A program made the position numbers and the translations under genes. A stretch of DNA of 26,913 nt from Zygnema cylindricum (Eukaryota > Streptophyta > Zygnematophyceae > Zygnematales > Zygnemataceae), in contig JBBHKE010000482.1 in NCBI GenBank assembly GCA_037447655.1, positions 1 through 26,913 of the forward strand, given 5' to 3'. Position 1 is the first letter of the stretch. Each line of letters opens with the position of its first letter. Under the pieces are notes generated by a model. It had not been told where the DNA came from. It saw nothing but the letters and a program-made list of their open reading frames with translations, and made no database searches. Below are positions 18,666-26,913 of this stretch, piece after piece.

Positions 18666-20210
18666 GTTTGAATAAAAAATACCTTAAAACTCACAGAAAA
18701 ATATTTTTTTGTCCGAATGTTTTTCAAAATTTAGACATGACGTTTAATTCTCTTTCGATCGATGTGCAATCAACCCTATTACTATTTTTTTTCATGTTGC
18801 GACCAATTCAATATGGGTCTTAAGGTCATTTTGTATGTTTTGCGTACAATAGGCATATTGTATGGGCCTACTTTTACCTACTTTTGAACTATGCTTTTGA
18901 GCTATTGGTGCCTGGCTGGCTTCCCTTCGTGCATATGATGGCCTTCCTTCGTGCCTTATGATTTGTTTTGTTGTAGTCGAACCATATCGGTAAGGAGTAA
19001 ACCGAATTGCTCCTTAATTTTTACAGAATCTACTCTTTATACGTTTCTAGTTTTCGGATCTATGACTGGATTGATTTTGAACTAACGGTTCCATGTGAGG
19101 ATGCGGAGGAACATAGAAAACATAAGATGCAAAATAGTTGTCCTAAAGCACAATGTTGAAGTATTGAAGTCAAAGCAGATTGAAATTCTCCAAACCTAAG
19201 CTGACAAATGGCTTGGTACTTTATTGTTCATCTCGTCGGGAAATTACACATGAGAAATTTACTGTCGAGTGGTTCCTGTAGAATTACTCAAAAAACTGTA
19301 CAAATTGTACAACTAAATTTTTTAACAGTGATTACCCTGTCAAAAAGGAAAGGAAAATAGGAGAACATGCAAATAAACTTAGAAGTCGGGTGTACTGCGA
19401 AGCCGTATATTCACCATTCAATAATATTCTTCTTATGTCACAATTTGCATTTTTAAGGAAGCAAACAATGTAAATTACAATCCAAGACAAGCATTGCAAC
19501 AAACTCTTCTTTCAGTGTCTTTCAAGTTCCCCTTCAATGAATTCTCTTCATCATTATTTTTTTATTATTTTCCTTCTCCTTCACATGCTGTTTTTCCAAC
19601 TGTTTGTGTTTTGTTCGCATCTTTTCTTGGTTTTTATGAACCATCTCATCCAGACGAATCTTGGAGCTTAAATAGGTATTCCCATTTGACAGCTTTCCAC
19701 AAATCTGTACAGACTAGACTTAGGCACTCATGCAATGGCATCAAAAAACCACCTTGACTTGGTTCAAACTATCTGAAGAAAAACACTGCTTTGTCAATTG
19801 CTCCAACTCTTCCGCGTCTACATTATTTCAGGTAGTTATAAAAAGGAAAAAATGTAAGTTTTCGAACAGAGGCTTCCTAAGCCAAACCCCCATAATCCAA
19901 TTATGTTCTGTACACCATGAACTACTTTAGAGTAAGAAAATATTAGCATAGGGTTTGTGTTAGTGTGCCTGACTCTAATTTCGGTTACAAATGACGTAGT
20001 TGTTGATGAACTGTTCAAAGAATTAATGTTAAGGGAAAAAGGGTCAGTATTACTCACGCTGTTTTTTTGTCAGAGCACACAAAAACCGGCACTGAATTAG
20101 TGATATTAACGCTAATAACACTCGCGTACTTGCACAACAAATTCACAAAACAAGCCATACAGTAAACCAAAAATGACCACCAAAATGGGCAATTGGCTCC
20201 AATCTGCTCT
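18666..20210. other. Intergenic DNA, no supported gene
   Basis: AT-rich with no convincing coding sequence. The longest frame (19494-19757, plus) lacks an ATG start, and its Phe/Ser-rich content is typical of translated T-rich DNA. The right end probably borders the 3' end of the F-box transcript. Confidence 0.5.
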
Positions 20211-20216
20211 TTTATT
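20211..20216 (-). promoter_or_regulatory. Possible poly(A) signal of the F-box/LRR gene
   Basis: AATAAA on the minus strand, about 305 bases past the stop codon at 20521. The position would give a normal-length plant 3' UTR. The hexamer is common in AT-rich DNA, so this is only a candidate. Confidence 0.35.
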
Positions 20217-20520
20217 GATTAAGGACTCAAAACACACAGCATAAGAGCGAGATTACTTGTGTTTGACTTGTCAACATTCTTCCCAAAGCTCCTCAACTGC
20301 ATTTGCCTAAATTCCAAAAAATTCTACATCTAAACCTAGGTAAAATATCAATGCCGAGATAGAGAGACAAAATGCTACATTACCACTACTGTTCCCGATT
20401 CTCACACCCTATTCTCACACCCTGTTCCTCGAATTCCTTCGCTGGGTCCCCTGATTATAACTAGAAAATGAAGCACCTTCCTATTCCGTACAATTACTAC
20501 TCCAGAGACTTTATACAATG

Positions 20521-23060
20521 CTATAAAAATACAGACATTTCATACTCTCTTACTCTCGGTAAGATTGAAACTCGACATGCACGACCATCGAGCATTGAGG
20601 AAATACTTGACAGCATAGACTCGTCAAGGTAACCCAAACTGACTCGAATCTCCTGCAACCATCCACAGGCTTCGGCAACAAGAAGGAGACTAAGGCCCTT
20701 GACTTCCATACAACATGCAATATTAAGGCTTTGAAGGCGAGAACAATGTGAGAGAACCTCGATCCCCTTATCGGAAACTCGAGTGCCCTGGAGTCCAAGA
20801 TGGCGAAGAAATTTGCAGCCTCGACTGATTGCCGCAACTCCTTCATCGGAAACAGCAGAGCACCTGCAAACATCGTAACAAAGTCAAGGTGAACAGGAAA
20901 AAAAACAAAATAACAACTAACTAGTGCAAATGTCATAACGAAATCAAGGTGAACAGAAGAAGAAACATGAAACAACAACTAACTAGTGCAGATTTCTTAA
21001 AAACACATTCCAGACTAGCAACCAATTCCCACAAATAAGAGTCCATTTTCAGTATGCAAAGAGGCTGGCAATAGAAAAATGAGAGCATTGTCGATGTTTC
21101 TGTGCCGCCTTACGATTATAATCACACTTCATACAGAAATGTGGAATTCAGTTCACAAGAGAGAAAAGAATAAAAATAAGGAAAAGAAAAAAGCATGTCA
21201 CAGTGCAAGAGGCTGGTGATTGAAAATCAAGTGCATCATTGACGTGTGCTATAGACTTATGAATACGGTCACGCTTCTGGTTTACATGGAAATGTGGAAT
21301 TCATCATAAGAGAAATAATAAGTATAGTAATAATGAAACAAGGAAAAAAATAAAAAAATAGAATGTTATTGATTCCCAGAAAATGTAACTCAAAACTCCA
21401 GTGCAACTTGAAATCTGATATGTCCTAAGGAGTTGAGCAGTGCCCCTTGAACAGATGCCACCTTCCGGCAGCTATGTTCTATGATGAGTTTCAGTCAAGC
21501 CTGCATTAAGAAGAATAAAAACTGAAGAACTCACCCCTCCAGATTTAGATTCTCTAATGATGCCAACATTGCCGGTGCCCACATTCCCGTCAAAAGCACA
21601 CACTTTACAAGTGACAGCTGGCGAAGGCGAGGAGCCCCCCTGACGATTCCCACAAGACTGCTGTCATCGATTTTCGTGTAGCTTACATCGAGGACCTCCA
21701 GGGATCCACAGGCAGCAATAGCTGACAGGCCGGACGAAGTGAGTCCCGAGCAATATGAGACATTTAAAGACCGCAAATGCATACAGCTCGCCGTTAACAT
21801 TTGTAAGCCGGCATCTCCAACAGCCCTCGACCACGCTAGCGATACTTTTTCCAAATCACGACATCGACTGGCGAGAGCGCGTAGGCCCTTGTTGGTTATA
21901 CTACTAGAGGAAAGTTGAAGGGCTGTCATTTTTGAACAGTAAGCGAGCGACTCAAGTGCAAAATCCGTGATCCGATCCGAACGGAGACTCAAACTCTTCA
22001 AATTTGGAGCCTTGGAGGCGAGTGCCATGATGGCGGCATCTCCGACCAATGAAAATATTTGAGGCCAGCTGGTTAAGTCAAGACAAGTAAGTTCCTGATT
22101 GGCCGATAGAATCTCTAAGATGTCGGCTTCAATGCTGCGTGTCTCGTTCTGGAGAGTGAGAGACTTTAAAGAAGAACACACACAAAGAGAATATAAGCCT
22201 CGGCGAGAAAATCCCTGCCCTTTTAAAATCACATCTTCCAGCACTGTAGAGCTTCGAGCGACAGTTTCCAGCAAAATATCTATGTTTGTCCACTCGCTCC
22301 GCCATTTCACGCCAACTGTCAGCCTCTGTAACCGACCGCATTTGGGCTTTGCTTGATCCAATTCGGTTAAGGAAAATTTTAACTGGCCAAGTAGAGTGAG
22401 CGACGTGAGGCTCTGACAACCCAAAATGATTTCTAGACAATAATTATCAAGAGTAGGACAATCCTCGAGTGACAGAATCTCCAAACCAGGAATGCTACCA
22501 CTAATCACAGCATTCAAACCCTTGTGACTAATACATTGTTGACCAATTCTTGCATCCTCGTCTCCCGCATCAAAGCCAACATATATATTACTGATTCCAG
22601 ATAAGCTGAACTCTCGAAGACAACTACAACCTTTTCCCAAGGCTGTGAGTCCTGGATCTCCAATTTGTTTAAATCCCCTGAGATGAAGTCTTTCCAGCTT
22701 CTTCAACCGACCTAATGCCTCTATCCCTGTGTTAGTGACCTTCTGTAAGCCTTCAGAGGGAAGCTCTATCCTTAGATTGAGCAAAAAGGGTACGAGCTCA
22801 GATACTAACTGCAAATCTTTGTCATCAACAGGAAGGATAGTCAGGCCTAAACTAAGGCTAGTGATTCTAGGGAATCTTTGTAACAACTGATTCAGTTTTC
22901 CACTTCGACGGCAACTGATTTTTGTAACATAGGAATTCACAGCATCTCTCCAGAGGGAAACGGTACGGCTCACAGCGTCTAAGTCGAAAGGATCGTCTAT
23001 GAAGGAGAGGATATTGGAAAACAAGCTAATATTTGATAAAACTTGCTCCATTGCCGACAT
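20521..23060 (-). CDS. F-box/LRR-repeat protein, two exons, 622 residues
   Basis: Exon 1 is 23060-21535 and exon 2 is 20863-20521, with stop TAG at 20521-20523. The splice (GGAGGG|GTGAGT ... TTTGCAG|GTGC) joins in phase to read LENLNLEGCSAVSDEGVAAI, which completes a leucine-rich repeat across the junction. This is strong support for the intron. Residues about 8-50 form a somewhat divergent F-box (LSNISLFSNILSFIDDPFDL...VSLWRDAV). From about residue 65 onward there are LRRs of the cysteine-containing type, for example LRSLNVSYCSGLTSSGLSAI and LEVLDVSYTKIDDSSLVGI. F-box proteins bind SKP1 and present substrates, held by the LRRs, to an SCF ubiquitin ligase. The substrate cannot be told from sequence. 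There is no signal peptide or membrane segment. ATG 23060 is the first Met of the open frame; a second Met follows at residue 4. The name of the orthologue is not certain, so no symbol is given. Confidence 0.9.
20864..21534 (-). other. Intron of the F-box/LRR gene with internal duplications
   Basis: A 671-bp GT-AG intron. On the plus strand, a ~60-bp unit (TGCAAACATCGTAACAAAGT to AACAACTAACTAG) at 20865-20924 is repeated at 20925-20986, and the first bases of a third copy follow (TGCAGATTTC). The unit nearest exon 2 contains the working acceptor TTTGCAG. In the outer copy the same place reads TTTGCAC, which cannot serve as an acceptor. A second, older duplication of ~150 bp covers about 21056-21204 and 21205-21350 (shared GAGGCTGG and GAAATGTGGAATTCA). 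Confidence 0.8.
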
Positions 23061-23569
23061 TATAAAGTTAAAAGAGGAAGAAGAATCTTCTGTTGTTGCA
23101 CAATAATCTGAACATAGAACCCTTACCTCTTAACTCTCCTTTATGACCAAGGGTGAGACTGAGTTAGCTCTACTGAAAAAGAAACACCGGGGGGGAGAGA
23201 GAGGCTGAGGGAGAGAAAAAAAAAATTGCTCAAAATAGACAACAAACGAAACTATTTCCTGAAGACAAACCAAAGATATACGTTCAGCTTGTCATATTTT
23301 CAGCATCCAGTGTTCAATATCCAATCAATAACTTTACATTGAAAACGCTTCTCTCTCCAGAGACAAATATTTATCCTTCCACACTATGAGATGTAAACTA
23401 GTCTGGAGTCTAGACATTCAATAGTAATTTTGAAAAAACCAGAAGACATTTCATGGAAGTTCAAATTTTCAGTAGCCATGTTCGTTCCTATGCTGTGGTC
23501 ATAACGGATTTACAGATTCAAATCCATGTCATAGTGGACAGAGGTCTATCTATAATTCTATACAGAAGA
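23061..23569 (-). promoter_or_regulatory. 5' flank of the F-box/LRR gene
   Basis: This stretch lies upstream of ATG 23060 on the minus strand. It includes CT-rich sequence (the complement of GAGAGAGAGGCTGAGGGAGA, near 23195-23215) of the type often found in plant 5' UTRs and core promoters. I cannot place a TATA box or transcription start reliably. The TIR element at 23570 begins about 510 bp upstream of the start codon, so the promoter is either confined to this stretch or includes element DNA. Confidence 0.4.
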
Positions 23570-23573
23570 TCAA

Positions 23574-23710
23574 ATGTGCGAAGACAATTGGAAACGCTAT
23601 ATGGCGTAATTCCGTACATGCGTATTATACTCGAAACTACAGCAGTACACGTTCATAGCAGTGCAACTGTGCAAGTTACATACGGCGTTTCCAATTGGTT
23701 TTCGCATGCG
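23574..23710. repeat. Subterminal inverted repeat inside the outer element
   Basis: The left TIR core at 23574-23605 is mirrored at 23679-23710 (TGCGAA...CAATTGGAAACGC on one side, GCGTTTCCAATTGG...TTCGCA on the other), with one gap and a few mismatches. The loop is ~73 bp. This alone could be a complete tiny foldback copy sitting at the end of the larger structure. Confidence 0.7.
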
Positions 23711-24331
23711 TCGAAGTGCGCATGGGCATGCGGCTCTCCAGATAATGACCTTCTCATGCGCTTAACTGAAATAAGTGGCAGACGACCGTTGAGCTCGTAC
23801 GAAAACTCTTGGAGCCACAATGGTATTGTACCCTGCTGAATGTCCCATAGTCGAAAAACGTACGCGTGAATTACCGTACTAAAACACTCCACTCTGTTGA
23901 AATCGAAGCGTGTTGGATAATATAATTATTTTACGACATGAATATTGAGCTTTTGAGTTTTTGACGGCGTGAAATTCGCGTCATTATGTTTTACAAAAAA
24001 CTGAAAAAGTAAAAACTTGAAGCATTCATTGGTGGAGCGCATATGTTCGGTAAGTTTGATTTGTAATTTTTTAACAATTGAACTAAAAGTTCAGCTAGTC
24101 TAAACCCGGGTTGATTTAAGTTCTCCATTTTCTGCGTCTTGAAGTTCGCGGACTTGAACAGACTGAAAGTTCGACAGGTGATCCAAATTTTGCCAGCCAG
24201 GACTGGATTCATCACAGTTACGCGTTGTAGAGAGAAACCTTTTCAACTATTGATAGAACAGCGTACGTCAGCATAGAAGTTGAGACAACAATCAAGTAAT
24301 TTACCGTACTGTACCTTCAGCGGATCATCAC

Positions 24332-24957
24332 ACTACACCGCGAATCGTAATTAGAGTAATGAAAAAATTAGAGTAAAAAAACCAAAAAAAAACAATTAGA
24401 GTAATTGACGCTAATTTATGTGATAGAGCTTTTCTAACTATGAAGTTTACTCTAATTTATTTAGTTATTCTATATTGGGTTATGTCGGCGATAATTATGT
24501 GCGCGATAATTATGAACACTAAATTACGTAGATGTACAAAATGTGTCTGTCCGGTATAGCATTGACGTCATTATGACGCTTAAAATATTTGTAGCATTGA
24601 ATGTCAGTTAATGTTCACACTGACGACGATGCTGTCGACGGACGAGAGTTATGCGAACGGCTATTTTTCGATGTGATTGATTTTTTGTTTAGTGCGATTT
24701 CACGTGCGATCGTGATTCTATTAAATCATTATTTGTACCTTATTACTTATAAAAGTACAATTTTGCACGATCAGACGTCGTCCGTATTCCACACTATTTA
24801 AAAATAACCTATATTAGAATTTTTTACGCTAATTAAACCTCACCTAAATTAGAATAATGAAAAAATTAGAATCGATTACTCTATTTGATGTGATAGAGTC
24901 GAAATTTCGAGCGACCGAATTAGAGTAATTTACTCTAATTACGATTCGCGGTGTAGT
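24332..24957. mobile_element. MITE-like element, perfect 28-bp TIRs (inner)
   Basis: ACTACACCGCGAATCGTAAT plus TAGAGTAA at 24332-24359 is repeated exactly as its reverse complement at 24930-24957. If the element proper begins at CACCGCG, both ends are bounded by TA, as Tc1/mariner-type target duplications would be; this is only suggestive. ATTAGAGTAAT-type subterminal repeats occur inside both ends (24359-24410 and 24844-24930), and the right end also contains a near-palindrome around 24919-24941. Length is 626 bp and no transposase frame is present. Confidence 0.8.
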
Positions 24958-25198
24958 TCATGGTTCATGAACGTTCATCCCTCCATTAAGGTACCAGGGA
25001 AACATGTAAGGAACCCTGTCTGTACTGTAGTCCCATCCATTTGCAAAAGTGCACGACAGGAAACCAGAATTTCAAAAGTGCGGAATTTTTGGAAATCGTT
25101 ATAATGTTCCCCCATACTATACGCTTTGTATATGATAAAATATGCGTACGGTGACACATATAGCCATATAGCGTTTCCAATTATTTTCGCACATTTGA

Positions 25199-25580
25199 AC
25201 CTTGCTGCAAATTACAAACAATTGCAGGCAAATCGTGTCATGTTTACATTTTCTGGTCTGGCTATGTTTGCATGCAAATGCACTGCATTCTCTCGTGCTT
25301 GATGAGCTTTTTACATCCATAAGTTGAATAAGTTTCCAAAGCTTTTTAAACAGCTTCCCTAAAATACATTCATGATTTTTTAAATAGTTTCCCTAAGCTC
25401 CCTTCATTATTATTTGTTCGCAAGACAAAGCAGTGCTTCACACAAATAGAGCCTTTTACTTTTCTCTTTCACTTTTTTCCTTTTGACATAAAAGTAATCC
25501 CATACAAGCTAACATATTGACGTCAAATGTTATTTTTCTGAAATACTCTTGCTTTTCTCTCCATCCTTCTTTTCTAAACC
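25199..25580 (+). promoter_or_regulatory. Upstream region of MURF
   Basis: Only ~380 bp separates the right TIR of the outer element from the MURF start codon. The last ~40 bases are CT-rich (CTTGCTTTTCTCTCCATCCT), typical of a plant 5' UTR. ACATAAAAGTAA near 25490 could be a TATA-like element. Start site and factors cannot be assigned. Confidence 0.4.
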
Positions 25581-26267
25581 ATGGCTACACATTCACATAT
25601 GTTTTCCATCCCTTCTCTTTGCCTACAACATCCTCTTTCTTCTCTTTCTCTTTACGTTCCTGACAGACGCTACCACTTTCTCCTTCCCAAGTTAACTCCA
25701 CAAAAAGTTTCTCAGCCCTTAAAATCAAAAAAGGTCAACCGATTCTTGAGCCCCACCTTAACCATGCAAAAACCCCAGAACTCCAAACCAGAAATTCAAA
25801 AACCTAATAGTTTTCCTAATCTCCTAAATGTTGAACCGGTATCAAATAATCTTTCTGTATCGAATAATCCATCTTATGGATCCCTCCTTACAGCTTCTCA
25901 AATGGCTCAAGCCACAGGTGGCACACTAATTATGGATGGTGTGCCTGGCACTATCTGTACGGACACCAGAAAATTGAAAAAAGGAGATTGGTTTCTCGCT
26001 CTCCAAGGTCCAAATTTCGACGGTCACGATTTCCTTTCATTAGCTGAATCGGCAGGATGTGCCGGGATTCTTGCATGCGTGGCACCTCCTGATTGGTCCA
26101 GAGGATTTGTTAAAGTTAAAGATACCTTGACTGCTTTACAGGATTTGGCGAAGTATGTGAGAACTCAATATGGAGGACCAGTGGTGGCTATTACTGGAAG
26201 CTCAGGGAAAACAACAACAAGGGCTATGACAGGGCTTGCATTGGAAAGTCTTGGGTACATTCATCAG
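25581..26267 (+). CDS. MURF: MurF, UDP-MurNAc-tripeptide:D-Ala-D-Ala ligase, first exon (partial gene)
   Basis: The first exon is 687 bases, ending in phase 0 at CATCAG|GTACAT. The start is ACCATGGCT, an excellent plant initiation context. Residues 1 to about 95 are rich in Ser, Pro and Lys, poor in acidic residues and unlike bacterial MurF, as expected for a chloroplast transit peptide. Residues about 100-190 are the Mur ligase N-terminal domain (TDTRKLKKGDWFLALQGPNF, DGHDFL). Residues 203-213 are the ATP-binding P-loop, AITGSSGKTTT, where the family consensus is TGSxGKTT. In bacteria MurF adds D-Ala-D-Ala to UDP-MurNAc-tripeptide, and in plants that keep it the pathway acts in the plastid and is tied to chloroplast division in mosses. 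The central ATPase and C-terminal domains (about 250 residues) lie beyond the window edge. MurE is the closest alternative, but the N-terminal pattern favours MurF. Confidence 0.85.
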
Positions 26268-26913
26268 GTACATACTCGTCTATTTGTGATTTTTGAAATA
26301 ATATTGCTATAGCTTTGTAATTTGAATTTGAATTCAAATGTGGTTTACATTGGATATAATCGAGGTCCGAGACAGGGTTTGAATGGAGGACGCCGTGTAA
26401 ATCTATTAGCGTTCATGTTTTTTTCTCCACTTAAATTGTCTTTTCTCTGTGCTCACTCATCTGATTATCAATCCGACGGTTGAAATTGGTGACTAAGAAA
26501 TGTAAATCGGGCGCGTGTGCACGGGGAAAATTTGGTTGAAGTGGCGAATCAAACAGTAGTACTGATAGCGATACACAGTGTACCGCGTGTATTCTCGAGA
26601 GCTTTACCGGTCTTACAAATTCTGACCTTTTGATAAGCAATGCTATTTTTTCTTATTTCTCACCATTTTAATTCATCACTCATACTCAAAACTTTTCATT
26701 CACCGTCACCACGTGATTTTGGCGGCAATGTCGCCATCCTGTTCTGAAGGATTTTGAAAGCTTTCTGTGCATCTTATTTCTATTCATTTTGAGCCATTTT
26801 TTTTTTAAGAGAGGTAGACTAAAAATAAGGTGAGAGATATTTATCAGAATGTGTTCTCTAGAAGTTTGATTCTCCAGATTCCTCTCATAAACTGCTTTTT
26901 ATTATAGATTATG
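26268..26913 (+). other. First intron of MURF (start), runs to window end
   Basis: The donor GTACATAC follows the last codon of exon 1, and translation beyond it loses Mur ligase similarity and stops at 26310-26312. The family normally continues with a conserved GNxNN segment soon after the P-loop helix, and I do not find it before the edge. The sequence TTTTTATTATAG at 26896-26907 resembles an acceptor, but the six bases after it cannot confirm an exon. Confidence 0.6.

Larger units (their letters stand above)
23570..25198. mobile_element. Non-autonomous element with ~37-bp TIRs (outer)
   Basis: TCAAATGTGCGAAGACAATT followed by GGAAACGCTATATGGC at 23570-23606 is matched in reverse complement at about 25162-25198 with two mismatches in 37. 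A weaker match continues inward (CGTAC, GCGTATT). A third, inverted copy of the core (GGCGTTTCCAATTGGTTTTC) lies just inside the left end. No transposase is recognisable within. A smaller TIR element (24332-24957) is nested inside it. The bases outside the two ends do not give a clear target-site duplication, so the superfamily is open. Confidence 0.65.

Noticed and set aside
20550-20978. 142-codon minus-strand frame overlapping F-box exon 2
   Set aside because: It is a different phase of the same DNA and reads through the splice acceptor. The spliced LRR frame explains the sequence much better.
22099-22440. Short open frames on both strands inside the F-box gene
   Set aside because: They are shadows of the 509-codon LRR exon in other phases.
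23453-23839. 128-codon plus-strand frame near the F-box gene
   Set aside because: It crosses the TIR of the outer element, and its repeated LETLYG-like segments come from inverted TIR copies.

Overview
The window looks like nuclear DNA of a land plant, or a close streptophyte relative. Both real genes are split by GT-AG introns. One encodes a plastid-type peptidoglycan ligase (MurF) with an N-terminal extension like a transit peptide. The other encodes an F-box/leucine-rich-repeat protein of plant type, and decayed Ty1/copia retrotransposons fill much of the space. MurF is best known from streptophyte algae, mosses, lycophytes and ferns, so a seed-free lineage is my guess, but the sequence does not prove it.

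Layout. 1-950 has no gene. 950-2100 is two adjoining tandem-repeat fields: a decayed ~30-bp repeat, then a 20-22-bp minisatellite. 2150-3450 is rich in ATCG/CGAT palindromes around short unrecognised ORFs. 4043-4598 is a foldback structure with ~165-bp inverted arms. It abuts 4597-15696, a tandem Ty1/copia array on the minus strand: a gag stub, LTR A, internal region 2, LTR B, internal region 3, LTR C. 16236-16600 is the 3' end and LTR of a different copia element on the plus strand. 16600-20520 is mostly empty, with a CAT microsatellite, short hairpins and a 93-bp direct duplication.

Genes. The F-box/LRR gene (minus strand, exons 21535-23060 and 20521-20863, 622 residues) and the first exon of MURF (plus strand, 25581-26267, continuing past the window edge) are divergently arranged. 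About 2.5 kb separates them, and it holds a nested pair of inverted-repeat elements (23570-25198, containing 24332-24957).

I see no previously undescribed multi-gene system. The most informative points are the LTR-sharing copia array whose two internal regions share the same stop codon and the same protease active-site change; the ordered variants in the minisatellite; the nested TIR elements beside MURF; and an intron duplication that copies the splice-acceptor region of the F-box gene.
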